From the NCBI RefSeq assembly GCF_000442645.1, contig NC_021915.1:1054001-1118000 (forward strand): a stretch of DNA of 64,000 nt, in the 5' to 3' direction. The notes under the pieces are model-generated. The model saw only the letters and a program-made list of their open reading frames with translations, ran no database searches and was not told where the DNA came from. This document shows positions 55,814 through 64,000 of this stretch, in pieces; the stretch's first letter is position 1, and every line of letters starts with the position of its first letter. Position numbers and translations under genes: made by a program. This stretch comes from Corynebacterium maris DSM 45190 (GTDB lineage Bacteria > Actinomycetota > Actinomycetes > Mycobacteriales > Mycobacteriaceae).

Positions 55814-56571
55814 GAGTCTCCGTCGTCATCCCGGCGCTCAACGAGGAAGCCACCGTCGCGGGCGTCGTTGCGGCCGTGCTCGACGACGCCCCGCACGAAG
55901 TCATCGTCGTCGACGCCGACTCCCACGACGGCACCGCCGCCGAAGCCGCCCGCGCCGGAGCGCGGGTGCTCGGCTGGCGTGAGGTCCTCCCTGAGATTGC
56001 GCCGCGCCCCGGCAAAGGCGAGTCCCTGTGGCGCGGGGTGGCGGCGGCGAGCGGCGACGTCGTCGTGTTCATCGACGCCGACCTGGACGTCGTCACCCCG
56101 GGCGCCGTCGCGGCCCTCGCCGAGCCTTTCGGCGACGACGGCGTCCACCTGGTCAAGGCCGACTACCCGCGCACCATCCACGGTGCGTCCACCGGCGGCG
56201 GCCGGGTCACCGAACTGACCGCCAAACCACTGCTGCGCCTGTGCTTCCCAGAATTGGCGGACGTGCGCCAGCCGCTGGCCGGGGAGTACGCGATCCGTCG
56301 CTCCACCGCCTGGGACCTGGCGTTCGTCGACGGCTACGGCGTCGAGGCCGGGCTGCTCATCGACGTCGCCCGCCGCTTCGGGCCGGACGCCGTCGCCCAG
56401 GTGCCGCTGGGGCCGCGCCGGCACCGCAACCGGCCCTTGGCCGAGTTGGGCCCCATGGCCGACGTGGTGGCCGCCACCATTCTGGGCCGGGCCGGGCTGT
56501 CCGGCGCGAACGTCGCCGAACGCCCGCCGCTGTCAGGTATCCTCGGCACATGCTCACCTGGATCCTGCTGA
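55810..56571 (+). CDS. gpgS: Glucosyl-3-phosphoglycerate synthase
   Basis: A 253-residue GT-A (GT81) glycosyltransferase that transfers glucose to 3-phosphoglycerate, the first step toward methylglucose or mannosyl lipopolysaccharides. SVVIPALNEEATVAGVV at the N-terminus and the DADLD metal motif (near 100-104) are visible. It starts at a GTG overlapping the folP2 stop. A DivIVA-like gene starts inside its 3' end. Confidence 0.9.
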   Translation: MRVSVVIPALNEEATVAGVVAAVLDDAPHEVIVVDADSHDGTAAEAARAGARVLGWREVLPEIAPRPGKGESLWRGVAAASGDVVVFIDADLDVVTPGAVAALAEPFGDDGVHLVKADYPRTIHGASTGGGRVTELTAKPLLRLCFPELADVRQPLAGEYAIRRSTAWDLAFVDGYGVEAGLLIDVARRFGPDAVAQVPLGPRRHRNRPLAELGPMADVVAATILGRAGLSGANVAERPPLSGILGTCSPGSC

Positions 56572-56903
56572 TCATCGTCCTCGCGGCGCTCGTCGTCGTG
56601 GGCACCTGGAGCTGGGGAAAAATCTTCGGCCGCGGCGAGGTGCTGGCCCCGATGCCGGAGCCGAAGACCACCGTCGAACACAACCGGCGGCTGGTGGACG
56701 GCGGCGACGTCGCGGACGTGCGTTTCGAGTTGGCCACCCGCGGTTACCGCCCGGCGCAGGTCGACGACGTGCTGGATCAGCTGCACCGGAGACTGCTGGA
56801 AACGACCGCGGAACGGGATGCTTTACGCGCGCGGCTGGGAGAAATTACTGGTGAGGGGCGCGCAGAAAAAAATTATGGGACCTCGCCACGATCCATCGAG
56901 TAG
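56550..56903 (+). CDS. Small DivIVA-domain membrane protein
   Basis: A 117-residue protein with one N-terminal membrane helix (ILLIIVLAALVVVGTWSWG near 4-24) and a cytosolic DivIVA-like segment (FELATRGYRPAQVDDVLDQL near 58-77) followed by a short coiled coil. Such proteins may link membrane and cell-pole or growth machinery. The corresponding M. tuberculosis gene is Rv1209. It overlaps gpgS by 22 bases. Confidence 0.82.
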   Translation: MLTWILLIIVLAALVVVGTWSWGKIFGRGEVLAPMPEPKTTVEHNRRLVDGGDVADVRFELATRGYRPAQVDDVLDQLHRRLLETTAERDALRARLGEITGEGRAEKNYGTSPRSIE

Positions 56904-56946
56904 AATGGGCTGAGAAACAATACCTTGGAGAAGGAGTCAATTCAAG

Positions 56947-57117
56947 ATGGCTGCTATGAAGCCCCGCGGTGTGAACGGCCCGATGGAAGCTGTGGTCGAA
57001 AACCGTAAAATCGTCATGAGGATTCCATCCGACGGCGGCGGCCGGCTCGTGGTCGAACTCTCCCAGGAAGAGGCCAGCGAACTGGGTGGCCTTCTGCTGG
57101 AGGCCGCCGGCGAATAA
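56947..57117 (+). CDS. DUF3117 small conserved protein
   Basis: A 56-residue protein, MAAMKPRGVN then ENRKIVMRIPSDGG and ELSQEEASELGGLLL, diagnostic of the DUF3117 family conserved in Corynebacteriales. The function is unknown. AAGGAG lies about 11 bases before the ATG. It has its own strong terminator 22 bases after the stop. Confidence 0.92.
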   Translation: MAAMKPRGVNGPMEAVVENRKIVMRIPSDGGGRLVVELSQEEASELGGLLLEAAGE

Positions 57118-57139
57118 CGCCATGCTCACATCTGCGCCC

Positions 57140-57170
57140 ACAACCCACGACCGATGTCGTGGGTTGTTTT
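57140..57170 (+). terminator. Rho-independent terminator after DUF3117 gene
   Basis: A perfect 12-pair stem, ACAACCCACGAC (57140-57151) with GTCGTGGGTTGT (57156-57167), has a 4-base loop and a TTTT tail. The GTTGT end plus T run give a canonical terminator structure. Confidence 0.9.
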
Positions 57171-57226
57171 GTGTCGTGGCCGATGCACAATGTCCCCGCG
57201 CACCGGGATCCGGGTAGATTGACATC

Positions 57227-58090
57227 ATGCTTTCACACATCATCGACGTGCTCGCCGACCCCGTCGACGGCACCGCGTTGAGCGGCGCCGACGATTTCAC
57301 CCGACTGGTCTCCGTGTCCGGCCACAGCTACGACGTCGCCCGCCAGGGCTACGTGACGCTCGCCGGCGGGGCCGGACTCAATCACTCGGGTGACTCCGCG
57401 GAGATGGTGGCGGCCCGGGAGACTTTCCTGTCGCAGGGACACTTCGCCCCCTTAGTGGAGGCCGTCTCCGCGGCAACGCTCGACGCTCTCGACGAAGCGT
57501 CCGTGCCGGACGACGCCGACCCGGTCATCCTGGAAGTCGGCGCGGGGACCGGCTATTACCTCTCGCACACCCTCGATCACATCGACGGCGCCCGCGGCGT
57601 GGGGTTGGACGTGTCCACCTCCGCGGCGAAGCTCCTGGCCAAGTCCCATCCCCGCGTCGGCGCCGTGGTGGCCGACGTCTGGTCGTCGCTGCCGCTGCTG
57701 GACAAGTCCGTCGACGTCATCTGCGTGGTGTTCGCGCCGCGTAACCCGGCGGAGTTCGCCCGGGTGCTCAAGGACGGCGGCGAAGTCATCGTGCTCACCC
57801 CGGACGCCGGGCATCTCGCCGAGCTGCGGGAGCCGCTGGGCATCATCGACGTGGAGGAAGGCAAGGTCGAGCGCATGCTCGAGCAGGCCTCCGGGCACCT
57901 GCGCCAGGTGGGGGAGAGCACGCACATCACTTTCCCCATGACCTTGGACAAGCGGTCGATCGCGGCCCAGGTCGCGATGAGCCCCTCCGCCCGACACATC
58001 GAGGCCGCGGAATTAGATGAGCGCGTGGCGTCCTTGCCGGAGACCATGACGGTCACCGGTAAGGCCACGCTCACGCGCTTGACCGTGTGA
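57227..58090 (+). CDS. RlmA/TlrB-type rRNA guanine methyltransferase homologue without zinc cysteines
   Basis: A 287-residue SAM-dependent methyltransferase of the 23S rRNA (guanine-N1) RlmA/TlrB family. VARQGYVTLAG (near 38) followed by GDSAEMVAARETFLSQGHF (near 55-73) and ILEVGAGTGYYLSHTLD (near 100) are typical. The N-terminal zinc-ribbon cysteines usual in the family are absent: the L-x-C-P position reads VLADPVDG and the later C-x-x-G-H-S-F position reads VSGHSYD. It is convergent with the GH32-like gene. Confidence 0.85.
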   Translation: MLSHIIDVLADPVDGTALSGADDFTRLVSVSGHSYDVARQGYVTLAGGAGLNHSGDSAEMVAARETFLSQGHFAPLVEAVSAATLDALDEASVPDDADPVILEVGAGTGYYLSHTLDHIDGARGVGLDVSTSAAKLLAKSHPRVGAVVADVWSSLPLLDKSVDVICVVFAPRNPAEFARVLKDGGEVIVLTPDAGHLAELREPLGIIDVEEGKVERMLEQASGHLRQVGESTHITFPMTLDKRSIAAQVAMSPSARHIEAAELDERVASLPETMTVTGKATLTRLTV

Positions 58091-58099
58091 CGGAGACCG

Positions 58100-59509
58100 C
58101 TACACCCGGCTGCCGGCCCCCTGCCAGTCACGCAGGATTTCCGCGTCGCCGGTCGTCTCCGCGGTGATGCCGCTGCAGCCGCCGTCGAAGTACACGCGCG
58201 ACGCCATCGTGACCTGGCCGCCGTCCGCGAAGACCTCCACGGTGGAGCCGTCGACGAGGATGGTCAGGGAATCGGTGTCGCCCTCCTGCAGTGGGGCGGT
58301 GGCCGGCGCGTCCGCGAAACGCGGATCCATCGACCGGTCCAGCGTGAGTTCGTCGCCCGAATGCGTGATCCGGCAGGCGACCTCACCCTCGCCGTTGAAC
58401 AGCGACACGGACAGGGTGGAACCCTCCGGAATCTCGCACAGCCCCGTCCAGGACCGGGCCCGCTTAGTGGAACGGACCATCTCCGGCATACCGGAGACCG
58501 GCGTCTGGTAGAGCAGCCCGCCCTGCAGCGTGACCACGCGGGGGACGGACAACGCGTTCACCCACCCCCCGAGCTCCAGGGAGTAGTGCTGCGTGGCGTC
58601 GTCCTGTCGGCCGACCCCGTTGAGCAGTCCGAACATGATGGCCTGGTCATCGCGCTCCGCCTCCGGGACGGTGCCTGGGGTGAACGTCGCGTTGCGGGGG
58701 CGGGTGAAGTCGTGCCCGTAATCGATGCGGGTGAAACCACGGGTGATGGTGAATTCCGTGCCTTCGAGCTGACCCACCAGGTAACCGGAGTGGTCGATGC
58801 CGTCGCGTTCCTGGGTGACGAGGAGGATGTCGTAGATTTCCCCGTCGACTTCGTCACGCAGCCGCATGATGCGCGGCGCGACCAGGGAGGAGAGCTCGAT
58901 GTCGGCGTCGCCGCTGAAGGTCAGCGGGCCCCGGAAGTCCCAGTCGCGACCGTCCTCACTGGTGAGGATGACCGGCTGCGGGGCATCCATGGGGCCGGAG
59001 ACCGCCAGCATCAAAAAGCCTTCATGTCCGGCGTCGCGGTCCTGCTCGCTGTTCCAGCCGGGTACGACGCAGGGGGAACGGAAACGGGCGTGGCCGTCAC
59101 GGTCGGCGACGGCGGTGGTGACTCGGCGGAACTGGTCGTCCAGCGCGGTGGGTTCATCGGAGATCGGGCAGTCGTCCGGAATGGTCGCGGCCTCCGCGTA
59201 CTTGATCGTGTTGTTGTCTTCCGTAGCGGACGTGAAGTACAGGCCAATGCCGTCGCCCTCCGCGACGACGGAGCCCGCCCGAACGGTGATTTCGTCGCCC
59301 TCCGGCGCGAGGACGTCATCACAGAAGTCCCAGTCCAGCGGGCCGTCTGACCCGATGGCGTGTCCCCACCGGGCGGGGCCGCCCGGCTTGGGCTGAAACT
59401 GATAAAACATGTGCCACACGTTGCCGTTGCTGAGAATGCCCGCGGGGGCATTCAGAACACCGATTTCGGCGGTCACATGAAGTTCAGGGCGGTGAATGTC
59501 TGCTGCCAC
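58100..59509 (-). CDS. GH32-like (beta-fructosidase) homologue with apparently lost catalytic residues
   Basis: A 469-residue protein with the five-bladed propeller plus C-terminal beta-sandwich layout of GH32. The usual N-D-P-N-G block reads N-A-P-A-G (near residue 19), the R-D-P block reads F-R-S-P (near 147), and no E-C-P acid block is seen (the region reads ELSSLVAP near 207). All three catalytic acids thus seem absent. It may bind rather than cleave carbohydrate. It starts at a GTG with AAGGAG overlapping the glgA stop, so it is coupled to glgA. Confidence 0.82.
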   Translation of the reverse strand: MAADIHRPELHVTAEIGVLNAPAGILSNGNVWHMFYQFQPKPGGPARWGHAIGSDGPLDWDFCDDVLAPEGDEITVRAGSVVAEGDGIGLYFTSATEDNNTIKYAEAATIPDDCPISDEPTALDDQFRRVTTAVADRDGHARFRSPCVVPGWNSEQDRDAGHEGFLMLAVSGPMDAPQPVILTSEDGRDWDFRGPLTFSGDADIELSSLVAPRIMRLRDEVDGEIYDILLVTQERDGIDHSGYLVGQLEGTEFTITRGFTRIDYGHDFTRPRNATFTPGTVPEAERDDQAIMFGLLNGVGRQDDATQHYSLELGGWVNALSVPRVVTLQGGLLYQTPVSGMPEMVRSTKRARSWTGLCEIPEGSTLSVSLFNGEGEVACRITHSGDELTLDRSMDPRFADAPATAPLQEGDTDSLTILVDGSTVEVFADGGQVTMASRVYFDGGCSGITAETTGDAEILRDWQGAGSRV

Positions 59510-59521
59510 TGAGTTTTCTCC

Positions 59522-60694
59522 TTAACGAAGCGAGGCGTAAATGTCGACGGTTTGTCGGGCGATGGTCGCCCACGAGAACTTCTCCTCCGCACGGGTGCGT
59601 CCCGCTGCGCCGAAGGCCTGAGCCCGCGAGCGGTCGGCGACCATGGCGTTGACGGCCTCAGCGATGTCGCGCTCGAAGCTTTCGGTGTCGTTCTCGTCGT
59701 AATGCACCAACGTACCTGTTTCTCCGTCGACGACGACCTCCGGAATCCCGCCGACGTCCGAAGCGACGACCGCGGTGCCGCACGCCATCGCCTCCAGATT
59801 CACGATGCCCAGCGGTTCATAAATGGACGGGCACACGAAAGTGTCGGCGGCCGAATAGATCTGCGCGATCTGATCTTGCTTGAGGTGGTCCTGCACCCAG
59901 AACACGCCGTCACGCTCAGCCTGCAGCTCCTCGACGAGCACGCGGGTGCGCTCGGCGATCTCTGGGGTGTCCGGGGCGCCGGCGCACAGCACCAGCTGCA
60001 CGTCCTCGTCGAAGAACTTGGCGGCGCGCACGAGGTGCTCCACGCCCTTCTGGCGGGTGATGCGGCCGACGAACGCGGCGATCGGACGCTGCGGGTCGAC
60101 GCCCAACTGCGTCAGGTAGGAATCTTCGGCGAAGGCCTCGCGCGGAGTCCAGATCGCCGTGTCGATGCCGTTGAGCACGACGTGTACCTTCGACTCGTCG
60201 ATGCGGGGGTAGGCGTCGAGGATGGATCCCTTCATCCCCGCGGACACGGCGATGACGGCGTCGGCGTATTCCATGGCGTTGCGCTCCGACCAGGAGGAGA
60301 CGTCGTAGCCGCCGCCGAGCTGCTCCCGCTTCCACGGGCGGTGCGGCTCCAGGGAGTGGGCGGTGGCGATGTGGGGGACGCCGTAGAGCTGGCCGGTGAG
60401 GTGCCCGCCGAGGCCCGCGTACCAGGTATGCGAATGCACGACGTCGAGGTCGGTGGCGGCGTTGGCCATCCGCAGGCCGGTGGACAGGGTCCGGACCGCG
60501 GAGTTCGCCTCCTCGAGCACGGGGTCGACGCCGTGGACGAAGACGCCGGCCTCGTCCCGTGGGGCGCCCATGCAGTGGACGTCGACCTCCACGCCGTCGA
60601 CGTCGCGCATGAAGCGGGTCAGCTCCGTCACGTGCACACCGGCCCCACCATAAACTTCCGGCGGATATTCTCTTGTCATCATTCCGACTCTCAT
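59522..60694 (-). CDS. glgA: Glycogen synthase / alpha-maltose-1-phosphate synthase (GT4 GlgA/GlgM type)
   Basis: A 390-residue GT4 glycosyltransferase. MMTREYPPEVYGGAGVHVTELTR at the N-terminus, FVGRITRQKG near 190-200, and FVCPSIYEPLGIVNLEAMACGTAVVAS near 290-320 are typical. Actinobacterial homologues make maltose-1-phosphate from ADP-glucose (GlgM), feeding alpha-glucan synthesis. The ATG at 60694 precedes the conserved block. It is divergent from glgC across 123 bases. Confidence 0.92.
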   Translation of the reverse strand: MRVGMMTREYPPEVYGGAGVHVTELTRFMRDVDGVEVDVHCMGAPRDEAGVFVHGVDPVLEEANSAVRTLSTGLRMANAATDLDVVHSHTWYAGLGGHLTGQLYGVPHIATAHSLEPHRPWKREQLGGGYDVSSWSERNAMEYADAVIAVSAGMKGSILDAYPRIDESKVHVVLNGIDTAIWTPREAFAEDSYLTQLGVDPQRPIAAFVGRITRQKGVEHLVRAAKFFDEDVQLVLCAGAPDTPEIAERTRVLVEELQAERDGVFWVQDHLKQDQIAQIYSAADTFVCPSIYEPLGIVNLEAMACGTAVVASDVGGIPEVVVDGETGTLVHYDENDTESFERDIAEAVNAMVADRSRAQAFGAAGRTRAEEKFSWATIARQTVDIYASLR

Positions 60695-60817
60695 GCTTGC
60701 CAGACTAATCAGGAAAAACTTTCGGTGCAGTCCCGTTCGGGGGCAATTCCGACGACCGCCTCCAAACGGGGCCACGAACCCCTGCAGAGGTGGCGAAACT
60801 TAAATAAGGTTAGTGTT

Positions 60818-62035
60818 GTGAAAACACAGCCAAATGTTCTTGCCATCGTCCTCGCCGGCGGCGAAGGGAAACGACTCTTTCCGCTGACGGAAGACCGCGC
60901 CAAGCCCGCGGTCCCGTTCGGGGGAACCTACCGACTGATTGACTTCGTGCTGTCGAACCTGGTCAACGCCGGTTTCCTGAAGATCGCCGTGCTGACGCAG
61001 TACAAGTCCCACTCCCTGGACCGACACATCTCCCAGGCGTGGAACCTCTCGGGCCCCACCAGCCAGTACATCGCCTCCGTGCCTGCCCAGCAGCGCCGCG
61101 GCAAGCGCTGGTACAACGGCTCCGCCGACGCCATCGTGCAGTCGCTCAACCTCATTTACGACGAAAAGCCCGACTACGTCATCGTCTTCGGCGCCGACCA
61201 CGTCTACCGCATGGATCCGTCGCAGATGGTCGCCGACCACATCGCCTCCGGCAAGGCCTGCACCGTCGCCGGCATCCGCGTGCCACGCATGGAGGCCACC
61301 GCCTTCGGCGTCATCGACGCCGACGAGGAAGGCACCATCACCAGCTTCCTGGAGAAGCCGGCGGATCCCCCGGGCACCCCCGACGACCCGGACGCCGCCT
61401 ACGCCTCCATGGGCAACTACGTCTTCACCACCGAGGACCTGATCTCCGCGCTGCTCGAGGACGAGCAGAACCAGGAGTCGCAGCACGACATGGGCGGCGA
61501 CATCATCCCGTACTTCGTGGAACGCGAGGAAGCCCACGTCTACGACTTCTCCGCGAACGAGATCCCCGGCTCCACGGAGCGCGACCAAGGCTACTGGCGC
61601 GACGTGGGAACCCTCGACAGCTACTACGAGGCGCACATGGACCTGATCTCCGTGCACCCGGTGTTCAACCTGTACAACAGTGCGTGGCCGATCCACACCA
61701 CGGACGACTCGAACCTCCCGCCGGCGAAGTTCGTGCAGGGCGGCATCGCGCAGTCCTCCATGGTGGCCCCCGGTTCGATCATCTCCGGCGGCACCGTCCG
61801 CAACTCGGTGGTTTCTTCCGACGTGCACATCGACGAAGGCGCGACGGTCGAAGGCTCCGTCCTGCTGCCGGGCGTGCACATCGGCAAGGGTGCGGTGGTG
61901 CGCCACGCCATCCTGGACAAGAACGTCTACGTCCGGGAAGGCGAGATCATCGGGGTGGATCGCACCCGCGACGAATCCCGCTTCAAGGTCTCTGCCGGCG
62001 GCGTCGTGGTCGTGGGCAAGAACGAAGTGGTCTAG
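60818..62035 (+). CDS. glgC: Glucose-1-phosphate adenylyltransferase
   Basis: A 405-residue ADP-glucose pyrophosphorylase. The nucleotidyl site is IVLAGGEGKRLFPLTEDRAKPAVPFGG (near 11-37), followed by FVLSNLVNAG and FGADHVYRMDP (near 125-135), and a C-terminal beta-helix (GATVEGSVLLPGVHIGKGA). It supplies ADP-glucose to GlgA. It starts at a GTG with AAGG 8 bases upstream; the frame continues upstream only antisense to glgA. Confidence 0.95.
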   Translation: MKTQPNVLAIVLAGGEGKRLFPLTEDRAKPAVPFGGTYRLIDFVLSNLVNAGFLKIAVLTQYKSHSLDRHISQAWNLSGPTSQYIASVPAQQRRGKRWYNGSADAIVQSLNLIYDEKPDYVIVFGADHVYRMDPSQMVADHIASGKACTVAGIRVPRMEATAFGVIDADEEGTITSFLEKPADPPGTPDDPDAAYASMGNYVFTTEDLISALLEDEQNQESQHDMGGDIIPYFVEREEAHVYDFSANEIPGSTERDQGYWRDVGTLDSYYEAHMDLISVHPVFNLYNSAWPIHTTDDSNLPPAKFVQGGIAQSSMVAPGSIISGGTVRNSVVSSDVHIDEGATVEGSVLLPGVHIGKGAVVRHAILDKNVYVREGEIIGVDRTRDESRFKVSAGGVVVVGKNEVV

Positions 62036-62053
62036 CCCCGGCCGGCTGTGAAC

Positions 62054-62096
62054 AGCCCGCCCGGCGCACCGTCACGAGGTCGCCGGGCGGGCTTTC
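62054..62096. terminator. Terminator between glgC and the convergent methyltransferase
   Basis: An inverted repeat of 13 bases, AGCCCGCCCGGCG (62054-62066) and CGCCGGGCGGGCT (62081-62093), has a 14-base loop and TTT after the + strand arm. It can serve both convergent genes. Confidence 0.75.
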
Positions 62097-62123
62097 GTGC
62101 TGTCGCAGCTTTTAGGCGCGGCG

Positions 62124-62768
62124 TCAGGAGCTGCGCGTCACCAGCGTCATGCCCGCGCCGAAGGGTAGGCGGGTGACCAGGGCGTCGTCGAGTTCCCGGA
62201 CCATCTCTTCGGCCTGGCGGGCGGCGGCAGTGTCGCGGTCGCGGCGGGTCTCGTCCGCGATGGTGCCGTCGAGCAGCGCGTCCACCAGCACCAGCGTCCC
62301 GCCGGGGCTCAGCAGCGGCCACGCGGACTGGATGACGACGGGCAGGTCGATGGTGTGCACGTCGACGTAGACGAGCTGGTAGGCGCCGGTGGCCAGCCGC
62401 CCCATCACGTCCAAGGGGTGGGACGGCAGGAACCGCACCCGGGACCCGGCGTGGCCAGCCTGACGGAAGAGGCGCTTGGCCTTGTTGTGGTGCGTGGCCT
62501 CCGGGTCGATGCAGGTGAGCGTGGACTTCGCGGGCAGGCCGGCGAGCAGGTACAACCCCACCACCGCGGCCGCGGGGGTGACGGCGACGGCGCCCGAGCC
62601 TCCCTGTCCGCCGGAGGCCGCCAACGTGCTCAACAACTGCCCGGTCACCTCGTCGGGGACAGTGAGCCCGAACTCAGCGGCGTCGGCGCGGGCGTCCCGC
62701 AGCGCCGGGGAGATTTCGCTGGTCTCTTCGATGTAGGTGGTCAGTGCGTCATATGCCGGATCAGTCAC
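62124..62768 (-). CDS. O-methyltransferase-like SAM-binding protein
   Basis: A 214-residue protein matching the methyltransferase next to sigE in mycobacteria (Rv1220c type). AAVVGLYLLAGLPAKSTLTCIDPEATHH (near 68-95) is the modified motif I region, and GAYQLVYVDV near 130 resembles the later metal-site region. The family usually methylates catechol-like or small hydroxyl substrates. It starts at a GTG at 62768 and is divergent from sigE across about 150 bases with no other gene. Confidence 0.8.
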   Translation of the reverse strand: MTDPAYDALTTYIEETSEISPALRDARADAAEFGLTVPDEVTGQLLSTLAASGGQGGSGAVAVTPAAAVVGLYLLAGLPAKSTLTCIDPEATHHNKAKRLFRQAGHAGSRVRFLPSHPLDVMGRLATGAYQLVYVDVHTIDLPVVIQSAWPLLSPGGTLVLVDALLDGTIADETRRDRDTAAARQAEEMVRELDDALVTRLPFGAGMTLVTRSS

Positions 62769-62921
62769 GCCTACAGTCTAGGTGCCCCGGGTGGCCGAGC
62801 GGTACAGATCCAGGCGGCCCGGGGGAGCGAGGGCGAAAAAATCTGGCCCGGCGTCGGATTCACAGCGTCATGTCATAGTTTTATTGGCCTGTGGTGAGCG
62901 TCGTTTGTGACAATGGGAGTC

Positions 62922-63605
62922 ATGACGAAGAAGCGTGGCTCAGACGATCCTTTCCCTGCCGGTCCCGTCAGCGAGGTCGCTTCGGATCCGCATGATCCGG
63001 CGCAGACCCCGGGCGCCCCGGAGGGCGAAGAATTGAGCGCCACCGAGGCTTTCGACGCGGGTAAGGGGGCCATGCCCGGCTGGGGGGAGCTGGTGGCCGA
63101 GCACGCGGACAGCGTTTACCGCCTGGCGTACCGGCTGTCGGGCAATCAACACGACGCCGAGGACCTGACCCAGGAAACCTTCATGCGCGTGTTTCGTTCG
63201 CTCAAGGACTACCGCCCCGGCACGTTTCGGGGCTGGCTGCACCGCATCACCACGAATCTCTTCCTGGACATGGTCCGGCACCGCGGCAAGATCCGGATGG
63301 AGGCGCTGCCCGACGACTACGAGCGGGTCCCGGGCAGGGAGATGACCCCGGAGCAGGCCTACACGGTGTCCAACCTGGACCCGACGCTGCAGGAGGCGCT
63401 GGATGAGCTCAGCCCGAATTACCGCGTCACGGTGGTGCTCTGCGACGTCGTGGGCATGAGCTACGACGAGATCGCGGATACACTCGGGGTGAAGATGGGT
63501 ACCGTGCGTTCCCGTATCCACCGGGGCAGGACGCAGCTGCGCAACCACATTGAGGCGGTCGCCCGCGAAGACGAGGACGCGAAGCTGCTGATCCGTTCGC
63601 GGTGA
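62922..63605 (+). CDS. sigE: ECF RNA polymerase sigma factor SigE
   Basis: A 227-residue extracytoplasmic-function sigma factor. Region 2 is LAYRLSGNQHDAEDLTQETFMRVFRSL (near 63-90), with TFRGWLHRITTNLFLD after it, and region 4 is MSYDEIADTLGVKMGTVRSRIHRGR (near 182-206). A long acidic N-terminal extension precedes region 2. Starts at GTG 62907 or ATG 62913 are also in frame. The following gene encodes its putative zinc anti-sigma factor; envelope stress control is the expected role. Confidence 0.93.
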   Translation: MTKKRGSDDPFPAGPVSEVASDPHDPAQTPGAPEGEELSATEAFDAGKGAMPGWGELVAEHADSVYRLAYRLSGNQHDAEDLTQETFMRVFRSLKDYRPGTFRGWLHRITTNLFLDMVRHRGKIRMEALPDDYERVPGREMTPEQAYTVSNLDPTLQEALDELSPNYRVTVVLCDVVGMSYDEIADTLGVKMGTVRSRIHRGRTQLRNHIEAVAREDEDAKLLIRSR

Positions 63606-63635
63606 CCGGCGTCGGTGAGGAGAGGACTGAAGTCT

Positions 63636-64000
63636 TTGTTGGATCACAGTGCGGGCCCGCGGGCCCGTCGACCGCGCCGGAAACGCCATTTCAGCTCGAC
63701 TGAGCACCTGAGCCCGGAGGCCGTGGCCGCGTTCGCGGACAACGAGCTGGCCGGCTCCGCCGCGCATCGGGCGCGGGTGCATCTGGTGCAGTGCGACGTA
63801 TGCCGCTTCGACACGCACAGCCAGCGCGGGACCGCGGACTGGCTGCGAGGGACCCATCTGGCGGAGGACGTGCGCGCGCCCCGCGATCTGGTGGCGCGGT
63901 TGGCGTCGCTGTCCGCGGGCCCGTTGACGCCGGGGCCGGACGCAGATTCCTTGCAGGCGGCCGGGACGGAAGATTTCTTCGACCGGATGGCGACGACTTT
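63636..64000 (+). CDS. rseA: Zinc-binding anti-sigma factor (RseA/CseE type), 3'-truncated by window edge
   Basis: At least 121 residues of a ZAS-type anti-sigma factor. The core H-R-A-R-V-H-L-V-Q-C-D-V-C (near residues 45-57) gives the His-x3-Cys-x2-Cys zinc motif. The start is a TTG at 63636 or 63639 with GAGGAGAGGA upstream, 31 bases after sigE. It is expected to bind and hold SigE inactive until envelope stress. The gene runs off the window. Confidence 0.82.
   Translation, partial: MLDHSAGPRARRPRRKRHFSSTEHLSPEAVAAFADNELAGSAAHRARVHLVQCDVCRFDTHSQRGTADWLRGTHLAEDVRAPRDLVARLASLSAGPLTPGPDADSLQAAGTEDFFDRMATT

Noticed and set aside
59552..60817. Upstream extension of the glgC frame
   Set aside because: It lies antisense to glgA; glgC homology begins at the GTG at 60818.
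62781..62840. tRNA-like D-arm sequence GTGGCCGAGCGGTA at 62791
   Set aside because: No acceptor, anticodon or T arm can be paired around it, so it is chance resemblance.

Overview
The window is 64 kb of compact, high-GC chromosome from a Corynebacterium-type actinomycete. This call rests on four things: mycothiol synthesis (mshB), an LpqW-like lipoprotein, glucosyl-3-phosphoglycerate synthase (gpgS), and a right half whose gene order follows the Mycobacterium tuberculosis Rv1165-Rv1222 backbone (typA, lpqW, mshB, fdxC, dapC, dapD, LOG protein, folP2, gpgS, DivIVA-like, DUF3117, glgA/glgC, methyltransferase, sigE, anti-sigma). The species is not assigned. No gap between genes exceeds 300 bases; the longest (about 200-270 bases) lie before the phosphotriesterase genes, between gntR and the second formate dehydrogenase, after that operon, before the thiamine transporter and before typA.

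Region 1 (1-22 kb) is a formate/selenium region. Two paralogous formate dehydrogenase operons (catalytic subunit, four-cluster ferredoxin subunit, NrfD-like membrane subunit) lie in the same direction. The first is cut by the window edge. The second encodes a selenoprotein: an in-frame TGA at 9414-9416 followed by a bacterial SECIS hairpin. The whole selenocysteine apparatus follows: selD, selC (tRNA-Sec, anticodon TCA), selA and selB, with a glycerate kinase and a mug-type DNA glycosylase in between. Between the two formate dehydrogenase operons sits a cassette on the minus strand: a GntR/HutC regulator, a degenerate phosphotriesterase-like protein, an intact phosphotriesterase-like hydrolase and a class A flavin monooxygenase, with a perfect palindromic operator in front.

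Region 2 (22-35 kb) is accessory metabolism: an lplA with permuted domains, a CorC/CNNM-type membrane protein, a ZupT-like zinc transporter, a DUF808 protein, a ketopantoate-reductase-like enzyme, and a six-gene minus-strand operon (SDR-helical fusion, small acidic protein, PncC-like amidohydrolase, zinc alcohol dehydrogenase, FAD oxidase with Rieske domain, ThDP-dependent pyruvate oxidase) that looks like a redox or stress unit.

Region 3 (35-41 kb) opens with a TPP riboswitch controlling a YkoEDC-type ECF transporter and a small kinase. A DUF222/HNH nuclease, arsC-like, DUF402 and secreted-protein genes follow.

Region 4 (41-64 kb) is the conserved backbone: typA to fdxC/dapC, then a pseudouridine synthase, GtrA, a truncated DapD copy coupled to an amino-acid permease, full dapD, the folP2/gpgS operon, a methyltransferase, glycogen genes with a catalytically dead-looking GH32 homologue, and sigE with its anti-sigma factor running off the end.

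The most notable observations are the self-contained selenocysteine island, several apparent pseudoenzymes (phosphotriesterase 2, GH32-like, truncated DapD) beside intact partners, and a frameshifted bacterial PRISE-type reductase.
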